Shown piece after piece: positions 49,301 through 57,346 of a stretch of DNA of 64,000 nt. The position numbers were made by a program, and so were the translations under genes. Origin of the DNA: Neolewinella xylanilytica (lineage in GTDB: Bacteria > Bacteroidota > Bacteroidia > Chitinophagales > Saprospiraceae); the NCBI RefSeq assembly GCF_002934605.1, contig NZ_PTJC01000006.1, positions 1,736,001-1,800,000 of the forward strand, given 5' to 3'. The notes beneath the pieces are model-generated. The model searched no databases. It was not told the origin of the DNA and worked only from the letters and a program-made list of their open reading frames with translations. Numbering within the stretch: position 1 is the first letter of the stretch; each line of letters begins with the position of its first letter.

Positions 49301-50988
49301 CCCACGCAAACCTGGGTGTCGCGTGGGGTGAGCTGCCTCACCTCGCCACAGGCAAAGCAATCGTTTCGGAATGGGGAGACGACGTCCACCCGGATCAGGG
49401 TATCGTACGTGCACCCGAAATCGTCGGTCACCGTGAGCCGGTGATTGGCGTAGCCGGGATGGACTGGCGTATAGATCACGCTGTCCGGACGGTAAAAGCT
49501 GAACTGCCCGTCGTCTTCCCAGCGGGTACTTCTGATCGGTACCGTATAGGCTTCTTCGCTGGGGACCAGTTCGTCCGAAAAGGTGATGTTCCAGGAATAA
49601 ACGGTGCCGTCGTCTTCCAGGAAGTTGTCAACGACATTCAGCCGCCATTCCCCATTCATGGCACAGCCGGTGAGGCCGTCGAAATTACCTTCTACGGGCA
49701 GGTAGTCGCGGTCGAAGGGTAGGATGGGGCGTGATGTTCCCCCGCTCGATTGTCCTCGCGTGTAATCCACTACTGTTTGCGCGGCGGAAGCCGTCCAGCA
49801 GTACGTTTCGGCGGGTTCCGGTCCCGTACCGTCCGTCTCCCCGTAGCCGAAACGGTGGTTGACGACGCCTCCCTGTCCCGCACTTTGTTCGAGCAGGGTG
49901 ATCCGCGAGCCGTCCGGGCACTCGATCCACATGTCCAGGTCGGTCAGAAAGCTATGCTCGATGGTGACGCAAACTTGGGCGATATCCGCGCCGGAATTCA
50001 CCCGTTGCCCGGGGCTGAAGAGTTGAATGTCCAAAGCCGATTGGTACACCTCATCCTGTCGGTCGGGAATACTGATCTGTTCGGAAAACGTCTGGGTAGT
50101 ATTGAAGCTGACCGCCTGCGGGGTAGGACGGTAGGCGTTCGGTCCGGTTTTGTCCGTGCCCGCCAACAGCGCGATAGATTCCCCGGGGCAGACCTGCGGA
50201 ATGGCCCGGTCGGGGGCGTCGAATTTCGGAGGCGCCGCCACGCGGATACGTTGATTGATCCGGTTTGCATTCACGCAGCCGCGGTTGTCGGTTATGTACA
50301 ATTCGGCCACGTAGGCACCGGGGCGGTCATAGGCGTAGGTGACCGTCTGCCCGGCGGCCTGGTCACCGTTTTGGAAGGTCCATAGGAAGGAGGACGTCAC
50401 GTCGGACTGGGTGTAGGTCGCTCCGTTCTCGGGGTATCTGCCCCTGCCGCTGAGGGTGATCGGCTCTCCGACGCACACGTCGATGTACCCGTTCGTCGAC
50501 GGTACGGCTTCGGGTATGCTGGAAGCACGTTGGGCCACGATCGGCTGGCAGGCCACGATACAGTTGATGTCGGCACGCCAGCCATTGCCAACGCCCGTGC
50601 TGATGAATTCGAGGGTAAGGCAGCCGCCACGATTGGCCAGGGTAGCGGCCAGCGATAGCCGATCCCCTACGTTCGCCCGCGTGATCGTACGCAGGGTGTC
50701 AGCCGCAGTGGAAGTACCGTTGAAGACGGTCAGCGTTCCCTGGATATCGATGTCGGTGAAGTCGAGTTGGACGTGGGTGCCGATCGAGCTGTCGTCCGCG
50801 CAAAGGGTAATTACCTGCCGCGTCCCGCTGGGTGCATGGACGGCGGTCGTATCCCCGCTATCCACGAAAAGCCCTCCGCAGCTTTGCACCGTTCCGCCCC
50901 GATCGATGGTCACCGTCTGGGCCGATACGTAGAAACTTAGGAGGATACAGAACCAGAAAAGGAAACCAGCGGGGTAAACCTGCTTCAT
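46330..50988 (-). CDS. SprB-repeat cell-surface adhesin with gliding motility-associated C-terminal domain
   Basis: A 1,552-residue secreted protein. Order of domains: signal peptide (to about 24), CUB-like domain (to about 145), PKD-like domain, two P-proprotein convertase-like jelly rolls (first with VCVTIEHSFLTDLDMWIECP and GEWRLNVVDNFLEDDGTVYS, second with VCLELTADLPLSGVEIALIP and NGEWALRIDDASGQLSGELV), eight SprB repeats of about 75 residues (marks: SCFGxxDGS, YxWSTG, YxLTVTDAxGC), a PKD-like segment, and the CHU_C type B sorting domain in the last 95 residues (PTAFTPNDDGNNDRLLV, FDRWGGWLYTG, GWDGRNERGKELDSGVYIFK). SprB-type adhesins are moved along the surface in gliding. It forms a unit with the SprF-like gene. 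Confidence 0.94.
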   Translation of the reverse strand: MKQVYPAGFLFWFCILLSFYVSAQTVTIDRGGTVQSCGGLFVDSGDTTAVHAPSGTRQVITLCADDSSIGTHVQLDFTDIDIQGTLTVFNGTSTAADTLRTITRANVGDRLSLAATLANRGGCLTLEFISTGVGNGWRADINCIVACQPIVAQRASSIPEAVPSTNGYIDVCVGEPITLSGRGRYPENGATYTQSDVTSSFLWTFQNGDQAAGQTVTYAYDRPGAYVAELYITDNRGCVNANRINQRIRVAAPPKFDAPDRAIPQVCPGESIALLAGTDKTGPNAYRPTPQAVSFNTTQTFSEQISIPDRQDEVYQSALDIQLFSPGQRVNSGADIAQVCVTIEHSFLTDLDMWIECPDGSRITLLEQSAGQGGVVNHRFGYGETDGTGPEPAETYCWTASAAQTVVDYTRGQSSGGTSRPILPFDRDYLPVEGNFDGLTGCAMNGEWRLNVVDNFLEDDGTVYSWNITFSDELVPSEEAYTVPIRSTRWEDDGQFSFYRPDSVIYTPVHPGYANHRLTVTDDFGCTYDTLIRVDVVSPFRNDCFACGEVRQLTPRDTQVCVGQEVQLDLSEAFAFDTLVRWQAQVRQPLTGSHTSFLRISDQAPAVFAEPLADQLAGVCLELTADLPLSGVEIALIPPGGTPFVLVPRGSTNGTRIDNCFRPGDGLNWNVLVGQALNGEWALRIDDASGQLSGELVAWSVELVDRPTLSYSWSAGNDELSCTDCPNPTLTPSEAATYTLTATSSRGCSQRIDYRIEPLSAEVDYEATIDHGCADQPDGSIILRPLTATPVSSYTWSTGAVTRDLAGLEAGQYELTVTTINGCTKAFTYEVAPPPGITVAIDTTIAVSCFGEADGSIRLRVEGGYGGYEFAWSDNDRRSGSTAENLLAGNYGVTVTDAAGCFATATVTVPSPDLLTLDLTVRDVSCRGGSDGEIVPMIQGGSVPYAYRWSDGSTDPSLVSQPAGTYSLTVTDANGCRQTAEATISQPDIPLSARVVNEVAGCFATRTNQATVLARGGNGDYRYVWSNGETGATAFTLPAGLNSVQVTDKSGCTYLYDFETVSRPQIIPTITLASGDACRSVYDRTLEARAPGNYFAYRWSTGANGSRLSQLQPATTYTVTMTDAEGCAGVATYTTEAHVPWSIDLETTPVTCFGDRDGALRILSASNRQGTSFTYQWGANTGFAEGPAIVERPAGAYALTMTDAIGCTFDTLLPLPGPALLRLSETIQPVSCFGASDGSLSITPSGGNGAYGFAWSTGSSEPKITGLNPGEYRLTVTDAKGCREEVGYAIAAPEQIILDISTQGPVCGGEYNGRIDLTAVGGQAPLEFSLDDERYTKASTFSGLGGGNYTVYARDVLGCTVSRIVTIEDGPLFSVDLGPDREILFGDSLVLSADILGGGGDLDYAWEASYEGTLSCTDCPAPTAKPQYEIDYRLALMDAVGCLAEDRVRVRVRKVREVAVPTAFTPNDDGNNDRLLVHGRPGTHVISFSIFDRWGGWLYTGQDFPVNDEDAGWDGRNERGKELDSGVYIFKLEVEHEDGSRELLSGQTTLIR

Positions 50989-51014
50989 GCTAAGGGAGTG
51001 CGGTGTTGGGCTGC

Positions 51015-51022
51015 TATCTTTG
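51015..51022 (+). promoter_or_regulatory. TAnnTTTG -7 box of folD
   Basis: TATCTTTG, 19 bases before the ATG at 51042. It fits the selected start and rules against the upstream ATG at 51003. Confidence 0.5.
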
Positions 51023-51041
51023 GCGCAAAACGAAAAAGGCT

Positions 51042-51914
51042 ATGCAAGTATTGGACGGGAAGGCGCTCGCTGAGACAATTAAAGACGAATTGAAGGCCGA
51101 AGTGGACGCCATCCGACAGGCCGCCGGCAAGATACCCCATCTCGCGGCAGTTTTGGTCGGTGAGGATCCGGCCAGTCAAGTGTACGTTCGCAATAAGGTC
51201 CGGGCGTGCGAGCAGGTGGGCTTTCGCAGCTCCCTTGTGCGCCGGCCCGCGACCATCACCCAAACGGAGTTACTGGACGTAGTCCGCGAATTGAACGAGG
51301 ACCCCGACGTCGACGGGTTTATCGTACAGCTCCCGCTCCCCGGCCACCTGGACGAGGAAGCGGTCAACCTGGCCATTGACCCGCGGAAGGACGTCGACGG
51401 ATTTACCCCGGACAACGTGGGCCGGATGACCCTCGGACTGGATTGTTACCTGCCCGCCACGCCGAATGGGATCATGATCATGCTGGAGCGCTACGGCGTG
51501 GAAACCAGCGGCAAGGAGGTAGTCGTCCTGGGACGCTCGAACATCGTAGGTACCCCCATGACCATCTTGCTCAGCCGCAAGGCGAACCCGGGCAACGCAA
51601 CGGTCACGATCTGTCACAGTCGCACGAAGGACGTCGCTGCCCACTGCCGCCGCGCCGACATCCTCGTTGCGGCCATCGGTATTCCGGAAATGGTGACGGC
51701 CGACATGGTCAAGGAAGGAGCGGTGATCATCGACGTCGGTATCAACCGCGTCGAGGATAGCAGCCGCAGCCGGGGATACCGACTGGCGGGCGACGTGGAT
51801 TACGCTGGAGTGAAGGACAAAGTCAGTGCCATCACCCCCGTGCCGGGTGGGGTAGGGCCCATGACGATCGTGAGCCTGATGATGAATACCCTACAGGCGA
51901 GTAAGGCTAAATGA
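51042..51914 (+). CDS. folD: Bifunctional methylenetetrahydrofolate dehydrogenase/cyclohydrolase FolD
   Basis: A 290-residue enzyme interconverting 5,10-methylene- and 10-formyl-tetrahydrofolate with NADP, feeding purine and formyl-methionine synthesis. LAAVLVGEDPASQVYVRNKV (substrate and the tyrosine/lysine pair), DVDGFIVQLPLPGHLDEEAV, PRKDVDGFTPDNVGRM and the dinucleotide-binding VVVLGRSNIVGTPM plus PVPGGVGPMTIVSLMMNTL are all there. The ATG before QVLDGKALAETIKD agrees with a TATCTTTG box 19 bases upstream. Its last 8 bases overlap the convergent trxB stop region. Confidence 0.97.
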   Translation: MQVLDGKALAETIKDELKAEVDAIRQAAGKIPHLAAVLVGEDPASQVYVRNKVRACEQVGFRSSLVRRPATITQTELLDVVRELNEDPDVDGFIVQLPLPGHLDEEAVNLAIDPRKDVDGFTPDNVGRMTLGLDCYLPATPNGIMIMLERYGVETSGKEVVVLGRSNIVGTPMTILLSRKANPGNATVTICHSRTKDVAAHCRRADILVAAIGIPEMVTADMVKEGAVIIDVGINRVEDSSRSRGYRLAGDVDYAGVKDKVSAITPVPGGVGPMTIVSLMMNTLQASKAK

Positions 51915-52845
51915 TGCCTTTCTCGCCCAGGTAGCGTTCGGCGTCGAGGGCGGCCATGCAACCGGTGCCCGCGGCGGTAATCGCCTGGCGGTAGACGTGG
52001 TCGGCCGCGTCGCCGCTCACGAATACCCCTTCGACGTTGGTATGCGTGCTGTTTGGCTGGTGGATCAGGTAGCCGCTTTCTTCCATGTCAAGCTGGCCCT
52101 TGAAGATCTTGGTATTGGGAATGTGGCCGATGGCAACGAAGAATCCGGCAATCGGAATCTCCGATATCTCCCCGCTTTCATTATTGCGCAGGCGTACCCC
52201 GGTCACTTCGTTCTCGCCGAGAATCTCCTCCGTCTCCGTGTTCCAGAGGATGTGGATATTCGCTTGCTTCTTTACTCGCTCCTGCATGATGCTGGAGGCC
52301 CGAAGTTCGTCGCGGCGCACGATCATGTGCACCTTGGGGCAAAGATTGCTCAGGTAGAGCGCCTCTTCGCAGGCGGAATCCCCACCACCGACGATGGCTA
52401 CTTCCTTGCCACGGTAAAAGAATCCGTCACAGACCGCGCAGGCGCTGACGCCATTGTTAGCCAGCCGCTGCTCACTCTCCAGCCCCAGCCAGCGGGCACT
52501 GGCACCCGTGGAGATGATGACGGTATGGGCCGCCACTTCCTCTCCGCTTTCGGTGTAGATCTTTTTGACCTCCCCCTCCAGCTCGACGCGATCGATCAGC
52601 TCGTACTTGATCTCGGTACCGAAGCGTTCGGCCTGCTTCTTCAGGTCCTCCATCATCTGGGGCCCCATCACGCCGTCCGGGTAGCCAGGGAAGTTCTCTA
52701 CGTCGGTGGTGATCATCAGTTGGCCTCCGGGTTCTTTCCCAGTGTACATCACGGGGCTCAGGTTAGCCCGCGCGGCGTAAATGGCAGCGGTGTATCCGGC
52801 GGGTCCGGAACCGATAATGACGGTTTTCAGGGGATCTTTTCCCAT
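51907..52845 (-). CDS. trxB: Thioredoxin reductase
   Basis: A 312-residue FAD/NADPH enzyme that reduces thioredoxin. GSGPAGYTAAIYAARANLSP binds FAD, GGQLMITTDVENFPGYP is the subfamily mark, the redox pair is C136 and C139 in ACAVCDGFF, VAIVGGGDSACEEALYL binds NADPH, and VFVSGDAADHVYRQAITAAG closes the FAD site. A TACTTTTG box is at 52869-52876, 23 bases before the start. It converges with folD with an 8-base overlap of the 3' ends. No thioredoxin gene is next to it. Confidence 0.97.
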   Translation of the reverse strand: MGKDPLKTVIIGSGPAGYTAAIYAARANLSPVMYTGKEPGGQLMITTDVENFPGYPDGVMGPQMMEDLKKQAERFGTEIKYELIDRVELEGEVKKIYTESGEEVAAHTVIISTGASARWLGLESEQRLANNGVSACAVCDGFFYRGKEVAIVGGGDSACEEALYLSNLCPKVHMIVRRDELRASSIMQERVKKQANIHILWNTETEEILGENEVTGVRLRNNESGEISEIPIAGFFVAIGHIPNTKIFKGQLDMEESGYLIHQPNSTHTNVEGVFVSGDAADHVYRQAITAAGTGCMAALDAERYLGEKGII

Positions 52846-52868
52846 GCTAATGTTCAGTTTTGGGGCGG

Positions 52869-52876
52869 CAAAAGTA
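52869..52876 (-). promoter_or_regulatory. TAnnTTTG -7 box of trxB
   Basis: Minus strand TACTTTTG, 23 bases before the trxB ATG, a normal short leader. Confidence 0.45.
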
Positions 52877-52927
52877 CGTTACCCAGCTAACACTCCCGGA
52901 GCGGTAGGGTTGATATAGGTTGTATCG

Positions 52928-52947
52928 GGGCGCCGAAGCGCGGGTGC
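52928..52947 (+). repeat. Dispersed GC-rich intergenic motif, copy e
   Basis: GGGCGCCGAAGCGCGGGTGC, 18 of 20 matches, between trxB and the pseudouridine synthase gene. Confidence 0.65.
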
Positions 52948-53014
52948 GGTATCCATCCACTACCGGGTAGGAGCGTCGATTATCCACTTCCCTTTCCCGG
53001 GAAGGAATGCGTTT

Positions 53015-53695
53015 TCAATGCCCTCCGGCAAAGAAGCCTTCCAGCTCGCGGTAGGCGCCCACCGGAAGGTCGCCCAGCGTGATGTCCATGATGCGAACGC
53101 GCTTCAGCGTCATAACCCGGTAGCCGAGGTATTTGCACATGCGACGGATCTGACGGTTGAGCCCCTGGGTCAGTACGATCCGGAACCGACGCTTACCGAG
53201 TCGTTCCACCTGGCAGGGATTGGTGCGGGTACCGAGAATGGGGACGCCCCCTGCCATTCGCTCCAGGAAGCGATCGTCGTAGGGCCGGTCGACGGTCACG
53301 ATGTATTCCTTCTCGTGCTCGTGCTCGGCCCGCAGCACTTCGTTCACCACGTCCCCGTCGTTGGTAAGAAAAATGAGCCCGGTAGATGCTTTGTCCAATC
53401 GGCCTACCGGGAAGATCCGGTCGGGATAATTGAGAAAGTCGACGATGTTGTCCGGGTCGCGTGCATCCGTCGTGCAGGTAATGCCCGCGGGTTTGTGGAA
53501 GGCTAGGTACACCCGATCGGGCTGGGCTCCGATGAGCTTGCCGTCGAGTGCTACCCGGTCGCCCGTTTCGACGCGATTGCCCTTGGTGGCGATTTGCCCA
53601 TTAATGGTCAACCGTCCCGCCTCGATCCAACGGTCGGCTTCCCGCCGGGAACAGATCCCGGTGGCGGCCACGAACTTGTTTAGGGACACGGACAT
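53015..53695 (-). CDS. 23S rRNA pseudouridine synthase, RluF-type
   Basis: A 226-residue pseudouridine synthase with an N-terminal S4 RNA-binding domain (LNKFVAATGICSRREADRWI and RLTINGQIATKGNRVETGD) and the catalytic domain with FPVGRLDKASTGLIFLTNDG, whose aspartate is the catalytic residue. LTQGLNRQIRRMCKYLGYRV and VRIMDITLGDLPVGAYREL are typical of the RluB/RluE/RluF group; QIRRMCKYLGY points to RluF (U2604 of 23S rRNA in E. coli) more than RluB. A TACCTTTG box is 4 nt before the ATG, predicting a leaderless mRNA. It is divergent from the conserved gene at 53790. Confidence 0.92.
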   Translation of the reverse strand: MSVSLNKFVAATGICSRREADRWIEAGRLTINGQIATKGNRVETGDRVALDGKLIGAQPDRVYLAFHKPAGITCTTDARDPDNIVDFLNYPDRIFPVGRLDKASTGLIFLTNDGDVVNEVLRAEHEHEKEYIVTVDRPYDDRFLERMAGGVPILGTRTNPCQVERLGKRRFRIVLTQGLNRQIRRMCKYLGYRVMTLKRVRIMDITLGDLPVGAYRELEGFFAGGH

Positions 53696-53699
53696 GGGA

Positions 53700-53707
53700 C
53701 AAAGGTA
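53700..53707 (-). promoter_or_regulatory. TAnnTTTG -7 box, 4 nt before the rluF-type gene
   Basis: Minus strand TACCTTTG, then TCCC and the ATG. Predicted transcription start falls on the start codon. A TTG lies 16 bases further up, shorter than the usual spacing. Confidence 0.5.
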
Positions 53708-53761
53708 CCTCGGTGCCGTAAATCAATCGATGGCCGCGCCGTACGGGTTGCCAGACAGTAG

Positions 53762-53769
53762 TATCTTTG
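53762..53769 (+). promoter_or_regulatory. TAnnTTTG -7 box of the gene at 53790
   Basis: TATCTTTG, 20 bases before the ATG. Confidence 0.45.
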
Positions 53770-53789
53770 TGGCCTGAAACGAAGATGTT

Positions 53790-54275
53790 ATGCCAAAATC
53801 CCTTGATGCTTTAGCCCCCGAGAGTCGTATCTGGATTTACGGTGCCGAGCGTGCACTCACGAAAGAGGAAACGAAACTGGTACGCGAGCGGGCGCAGGAG
53901 TTCGTGGCCCAGTGGGTCAGTCATGCCCGGGATCTCACCGCCGGAGCGGATGTCATGCACAACCGTTTCCTGGTGCTGGCCGTCGATGAAACCCAGGCCG
54001 AAGCCAGCGGCTGCTCGATTGATGGCAGCGTCAACTTCGTAAAATCGCTCGGTGCGGAAATTGGCGTTGATTTTTTCAACCGCATGCGGTTTAGCTACCG
54101 CGACGATGCCGGAAAGATCCACACCGTGGGCCGGGAAGAATTTAAACTGCTCTATTCCCAGGGGTTGCTCAAAAACGACAGCATCGTCTTCGACCCCTTG
54201 GTAAAGGAATTGGGGGAGCTCCGGCAGATCTTCGAACGCCCGCTCGAAGACAGTTGGCACAGCCGGATGGTGTAG
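53790..54275 (+). CDS. Conserved Bacteroidota protein of unknown function
   Basis: A 161-residue soluble protein. The start region LAPESRIWIYGAERALTKEE and the later ASGCSIDGSVNFVKSLGAEIG block followed by DFFNRMRFSYRD are the parts conserved among Bacteroidota homologues as I recall them. Such proteins are sometimes named ABC transporter ATPase in databases, but there is no P-loop or other ABC motif here, so that name should not be used. No signal peptide or membrane segment. Its function is unknown. A TATCTTTG box 20 bases upstream supports the start; it is followed by the outer-membrane protein gene in the same direction after 94 bases. Confidence 0.85.
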   Translation: MPKSLDALAPESRIWIYGAERALTKEETKLVRERAQEFVAQWVSHARDLTAGADVMHNRFLVLAVDETQAEASGCSIDGSVNFVKSLGAEIGVDFFNRMRFSYRDDAGKIHTVGREEFKLLYSQGLLKNDSIVFDPLVKELGELRQIFERPLEDSWHSRMV

Positions 54276-54369
54276 CCACCTCCTAAAGTATACTTAATAA
54301 CCCGGCCGCCGCACAACGAATCCGGCCGCTCGGTCGTCCTTGTGACGTACCAAAGGCAGTTGCCGGGGA

Positions 54370-56856
54370 ATGACCGTTTTACGACCTTTTATAACGCTTT
54401 GCCTGACGATGGTCTGCTCCGTTCTGGTAGCCCAGTCCGTCCGGGGCGTCGTGCGCAATGAGTTCGACGAGCCCGTGCCGTTCGCCAACGTTTTCGTGCG
54501 GCAAACGGGCAGCGGTACGGTCACCGGCGATGCGGGGGAGTACGAGTTGAATTTTCGGATCGACGGGGAATACGAACTTACCTTTTCCAGCCTGGGCTAC
54601 GAAAGCCGGACCATCACCCTGGTCGTGCGCCTGGAACCACAGACGTACGACGTGCGCCTGCTGACCTCCGGGGTGGAACTGGAGCAAATTACCGTTTCGG
54701 CCGCCGGGCGCGATCCGGCCTACGCCATTATCCGCGAGATGATCGCCCGCAAGGACGCGAATGCCGGTTCCATCGGTAGCTACCAGACCGAGGTATACGT
54801 CAAAGCCGTGGAGAAGGTCGAGGATCTTGGCGGGAAAGTATCACCCCAATTGGAAACTACCGCACCTGCGCCCCCGTCGCCCTTCTCCGACCTTCCGTCA
54901 GTAGCACCGGGCGAGTTGCTGGACCGACTGAACATGGTGGAGATGAAGCTAATCCTCAGCCACGCCCTGCCCCGCCATTACAAGGAGGAACGGATTGCCT
55001 ACGAATCCTACGGCGATACCCGCGGACTTTACGTGCCCGTATTCGCCGAAACGGACTTTAACTTCTACCGTAACCTGATTTCCTTACCCGGTATCTCCCT
55101 CGCGCCGGTCATTAGTCCGCTGTCCCAAACCTCCGTGCTCACCTACGCCTTCAAACTGCTTGATAGCGACGTGGATGACGGCCAGGTCGTGTACCGGATT
55201 CAGGTTACTCCCAGAAAGGAGGGCAACAGTACGGTGAGCGGGATACTGCACGTGAACGCCGCGGACTATAGCATCAACCGGCTGGATTTCACGCTGCCCG
55301 CCGGTGGTCTGTTGATCGCGGATCGGTTCCGCATCACCCAGCGCTACGACCGTACGGAAGACGGCCGCTGGTACGTCGGCGAGCAGGTATTCGATTACAC
55401 CAGCCGGCAGGGGAAGAAGAAAACCTTTCACGGGACGACAACGCTCAGCTATACGGACTACACGCCCGATGTAACGTTCCCCGATAAGTTCTTTGGCAAC
55501 GAAGTGGCCGTCACCACGGCCGAAGCCTACGTGCGGGATAGTACCTACTGGAACCGGGGGCGTACCGTCGCCCTCACCGAGGAGGAGAAACGGATGGTCT
55601 ACCTGCGGGACAGCGTCAAGGCGGTGGTCACCTCACCGGCCTACCGTGATAGTATGGAGCGACTGTACAATCGGATCACGCTACTGGAGCTCGCGCTGGA
55701 CGGCGTGGGCTTTCGCGATTACCGCAAGCAACGGCAGTGGTACGTCGGGCCGGTGACCGACCTCATTGACCTCTCGCCGGTAGGCGGATGGCGCGTCGGT
55801 CCCTACCTGTCAACGTACCGCCGGTTGCCCAACGGCAAGGAAATTAATCTTTCCGGAACCTTTAGTCTCGGTCTGAAGAATATGGATTTGCAGGGGAAGG
55901 TGTTTGGATGGCATCGGTACGACCCCTTCCACCTCGGCGACGTCTCCTTCTGGATCGGTAGGGAATTCGAGGCCTTTAATCCTAACGACGCCTATCTTAA
56001 TCAACTCAAAGCTTCCAACTACTACCTCAAGGAGATGGCCGACATCGGTAGCCACCGGGAGCTACTGAATGGCCTGTACGTACAAGTCCATGCCTCGCTG
56101 GCGGACCGCCGGCCGATCACCGGTTTGGAAACGGGGTCCATCCTCGACGAGATCATCACCGATGAAGACGCGCCGGTAGACTTCGAGCGGTACCAGGCGT
56201 TCGTGTCGGACCTTTCCGTACGCTATACGCCGGCACAGCGGTACCTACGGGAGCCGACCCGGAAGGTGGTACTGGGAAGCGACTGGCCGACGTTCGGCCT
56301 GACTTACCGCAGGGGGTGGTCGACCGTACTGTCCAGTGACATCCGCTTCGACTACTTGCAATTCTCGATCGATCAGCAGTTCAACCTGGGCGCACTCGGG
56401 CAATCCAGCTACCGGCTGGTTGGCGGTACGTTTACAAACACCGAGGATCTTCGCTTCGTGGACATTCGGCGGTTCCGGGAATCGGACCCCTTGCTCTTAT
56501 CCGACCCCCTGCAGACCTTCCAGGCGCTCAACAGCTCCATCGCTACCAGTGGCCCCCATCTCGAATTTCATTACCTCCACCACTTCAGCGGGGCATTGAT
56601 CAATAACATTCCGCTTTTGAAGAAAACCCGCATTCAGACGGTGGTCGGGGCGGGCGCGCTTTACCTGCAGCAGGATGGCTACCGGTACCAGGAGTTACTT
56701 GCCGGCATCGAGCGGGTCTTCAAGGTCGGCGCGCGGCGACGGTTACGGGTAGGACTTTACGGAGTCACCGCGGACGATACCATAAGCAGCAGCGAGGTGA
56801 CCTATAAAGTTAGCTTCGACCTCATCGATGTCTGGAATAAAGATTTCCGGTTCTAA
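54370..56856 (+). CDS. DUF5686 outer-membrane protein with carboxypeptidase regulatory-like domain
   Basis: An 828-residue exported protein. After the signal peptide (FITLCLTMVCSVLVAQ) comes a carboxypeptidase D regulatory-like fold (VRGVVRNEFDEPVPFANVFV, GDAGEYELNF, LTFSSLGYESRTITLVV; residues about 23-110), common at the start of TonB-dependent and other outer-membrane proteins. The long rest is the DUF5686 region with AYAIIREMIARKDANAGSIG and SYQTEVYVKA, and a C-terminal barrel-like series of strands (LRVGLYGVTADDTISSSEVT, end DVWNKDFRF with a terminal aromatic). The family is thought to lie in the outer membrane; role unknown. No plug domain is seen, so it is not a TonB receptor. Confidence 0.9.
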   Translation: MTVLRPFITLCLTMVCSVLVAQSVRGVVRNEFDEPVPFANVFVRQTGSGTVTGDAGEYELNFRIDGEYELTFSSLGYESRTITLVVRLEPQTYDVRLLTSGVELEQITVSAAGRDPAYAIIREMIARKDANAGSIGSYQTEVYVKAVEKVEDLGGKVSPQLETTAPAPPSPFSDLPSVAPGELLDRLNMVEMKLILSHALPRHYKEERIAYESYGDTRGLYVPVFAETDFNFYRNLISLPGISLAPVISPLSQTSVLTYAFKLLDSDVDDGQVVYRIQVTPRKEGNSTVSGILHVNAADYSINRLDFTLPAGGLLIADRFRITQRYDRTEDGRWYVGEQVFDYTSRQGKKKTFHGTTTLSYTDYTPDVTFPDKFFGNEVAVTTAEAYVRDSTYWNRGRTVALTEEEKRMVYLRDSVKAVVTSPAYRDSMERLYNRITLLELALDGVGFRDYRKQRQWYVGPVTDLIDLSPVGGWRVGPYLSTYRRLPNGKEINLSGTFSLGLKNMDLQGKVFGWHRYDPFHLGDVSFWIGREFEAFNPNDAYLNQLKASNYYLKEMADIGSHRELLNGLYVQVHASLADRRPITGLETGSILDEIITDEDAPVDFERYQAFVSDLSVRYTPAQRYLREPTRKVVLGSDWPTFGLTYRRGWSTVLSSDIRFDYLQFSIDQQFNLGALGQSSYRLVGGTFTNTEDLRFVDIRRFRESDPLLLSDPLQTFQALNSSIATSGPHLEFHYLHHFSGALINNIPLLKKTRIQTVVGAGALYLQQDGYRYQELLAGIERVFKVGARRRLRVGLYGVTADDTISSSEVTYKVSFDLIDVWNKDFRF

Positions 56857-56965
56857 TGAAGCGGTAGCACCCGTTTGTAAACGTCTTTATTCGAATATAT
56901 ACGTCTAATTGACGATTGTTTCCCGGCGATGCTGGCACTTTTGGTCCATCACCAATCCAGGAAGC

Positions 56966-57346
56966 ATGTTACCCTTCACCAATCAATTACAGCTTATCGG
57001 CCGCGCCGGACACGATCCGGAATTGCTCACGCTTTCCGATGGCACTCACCGGAGTACGTTGCGGCTATACCAGAATGGGCGTTCGGGAACGCAGCAGGAA
57101 GACCCGCAGATTCATCATTTAGTGGCCTGGTCCGGGGTTGCTCGTCAGCTTCAGGTACGGGTTAGCCGCGGAGACCGCCTCCTGATCCAGGGGAAGTTAC
57201 TTTACCGGCGCTTCGAATGTAAAGGGGTTACTCAGGTCCGGACGGAGATTCACGTCGATCATTTCGCGGTACTCGACCGGCGAATGCACGCGGAAATGTC
57301 GGCCGTGGCGGAAACGGATCGCCCTAGTTATGGTCACCGTGAATAG
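56966..57346 (+). CDS. Short single-stranded DNA-binding-like OB-fold protein (first of a tandem pair)
   Basis: A 126-residue protein with the SSB OB fold: NQLQLIGRAGHDPELLTLSD at the start, a central HHLVAWSGVARQLQ in place of the usual W-G-K-A-E block, and RGDRLLIQGKLLYRRFECKG. It lacks the glycine-rich linker and acidic DDDIPF tip of full SSB, so it would not recruit the usual repair partners. The ATG before LPFTNQLQLIG is selected. It overlaps by 17 bases a second, diverged SSB-like gene. A housekeeping ssb should exist elsewhere; these may serve competence, a mobile element or single-strand binding in special conditions. This is inference. Confidence 0.8.
   Translation: MLPFTNQLQLIGRAGHDPELLTLSDGTHRSTLRLYQNGRSGTQQEDPQIHHLVAWSGVARQLQVRVSRGDRLLIQGKLLYRRFECKGVTQVRTEIHVDHFAVLDRRMHAEMSAVAETDRPSYGHRE

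Noticed and set aside
53790-54275. ABC transporter ATPase
   Set aside because: Homologues sometimes carry this name, but there is no Walker A, signature or Walker B motif in the 161 residues.
54370-56856. TonB-dependent receptor
   Set aside because: It has the N-terminal carboxypeptidase-like domain common in SusC proteins, but no plug domain or TonB box, and the middle part fits DUF5686.
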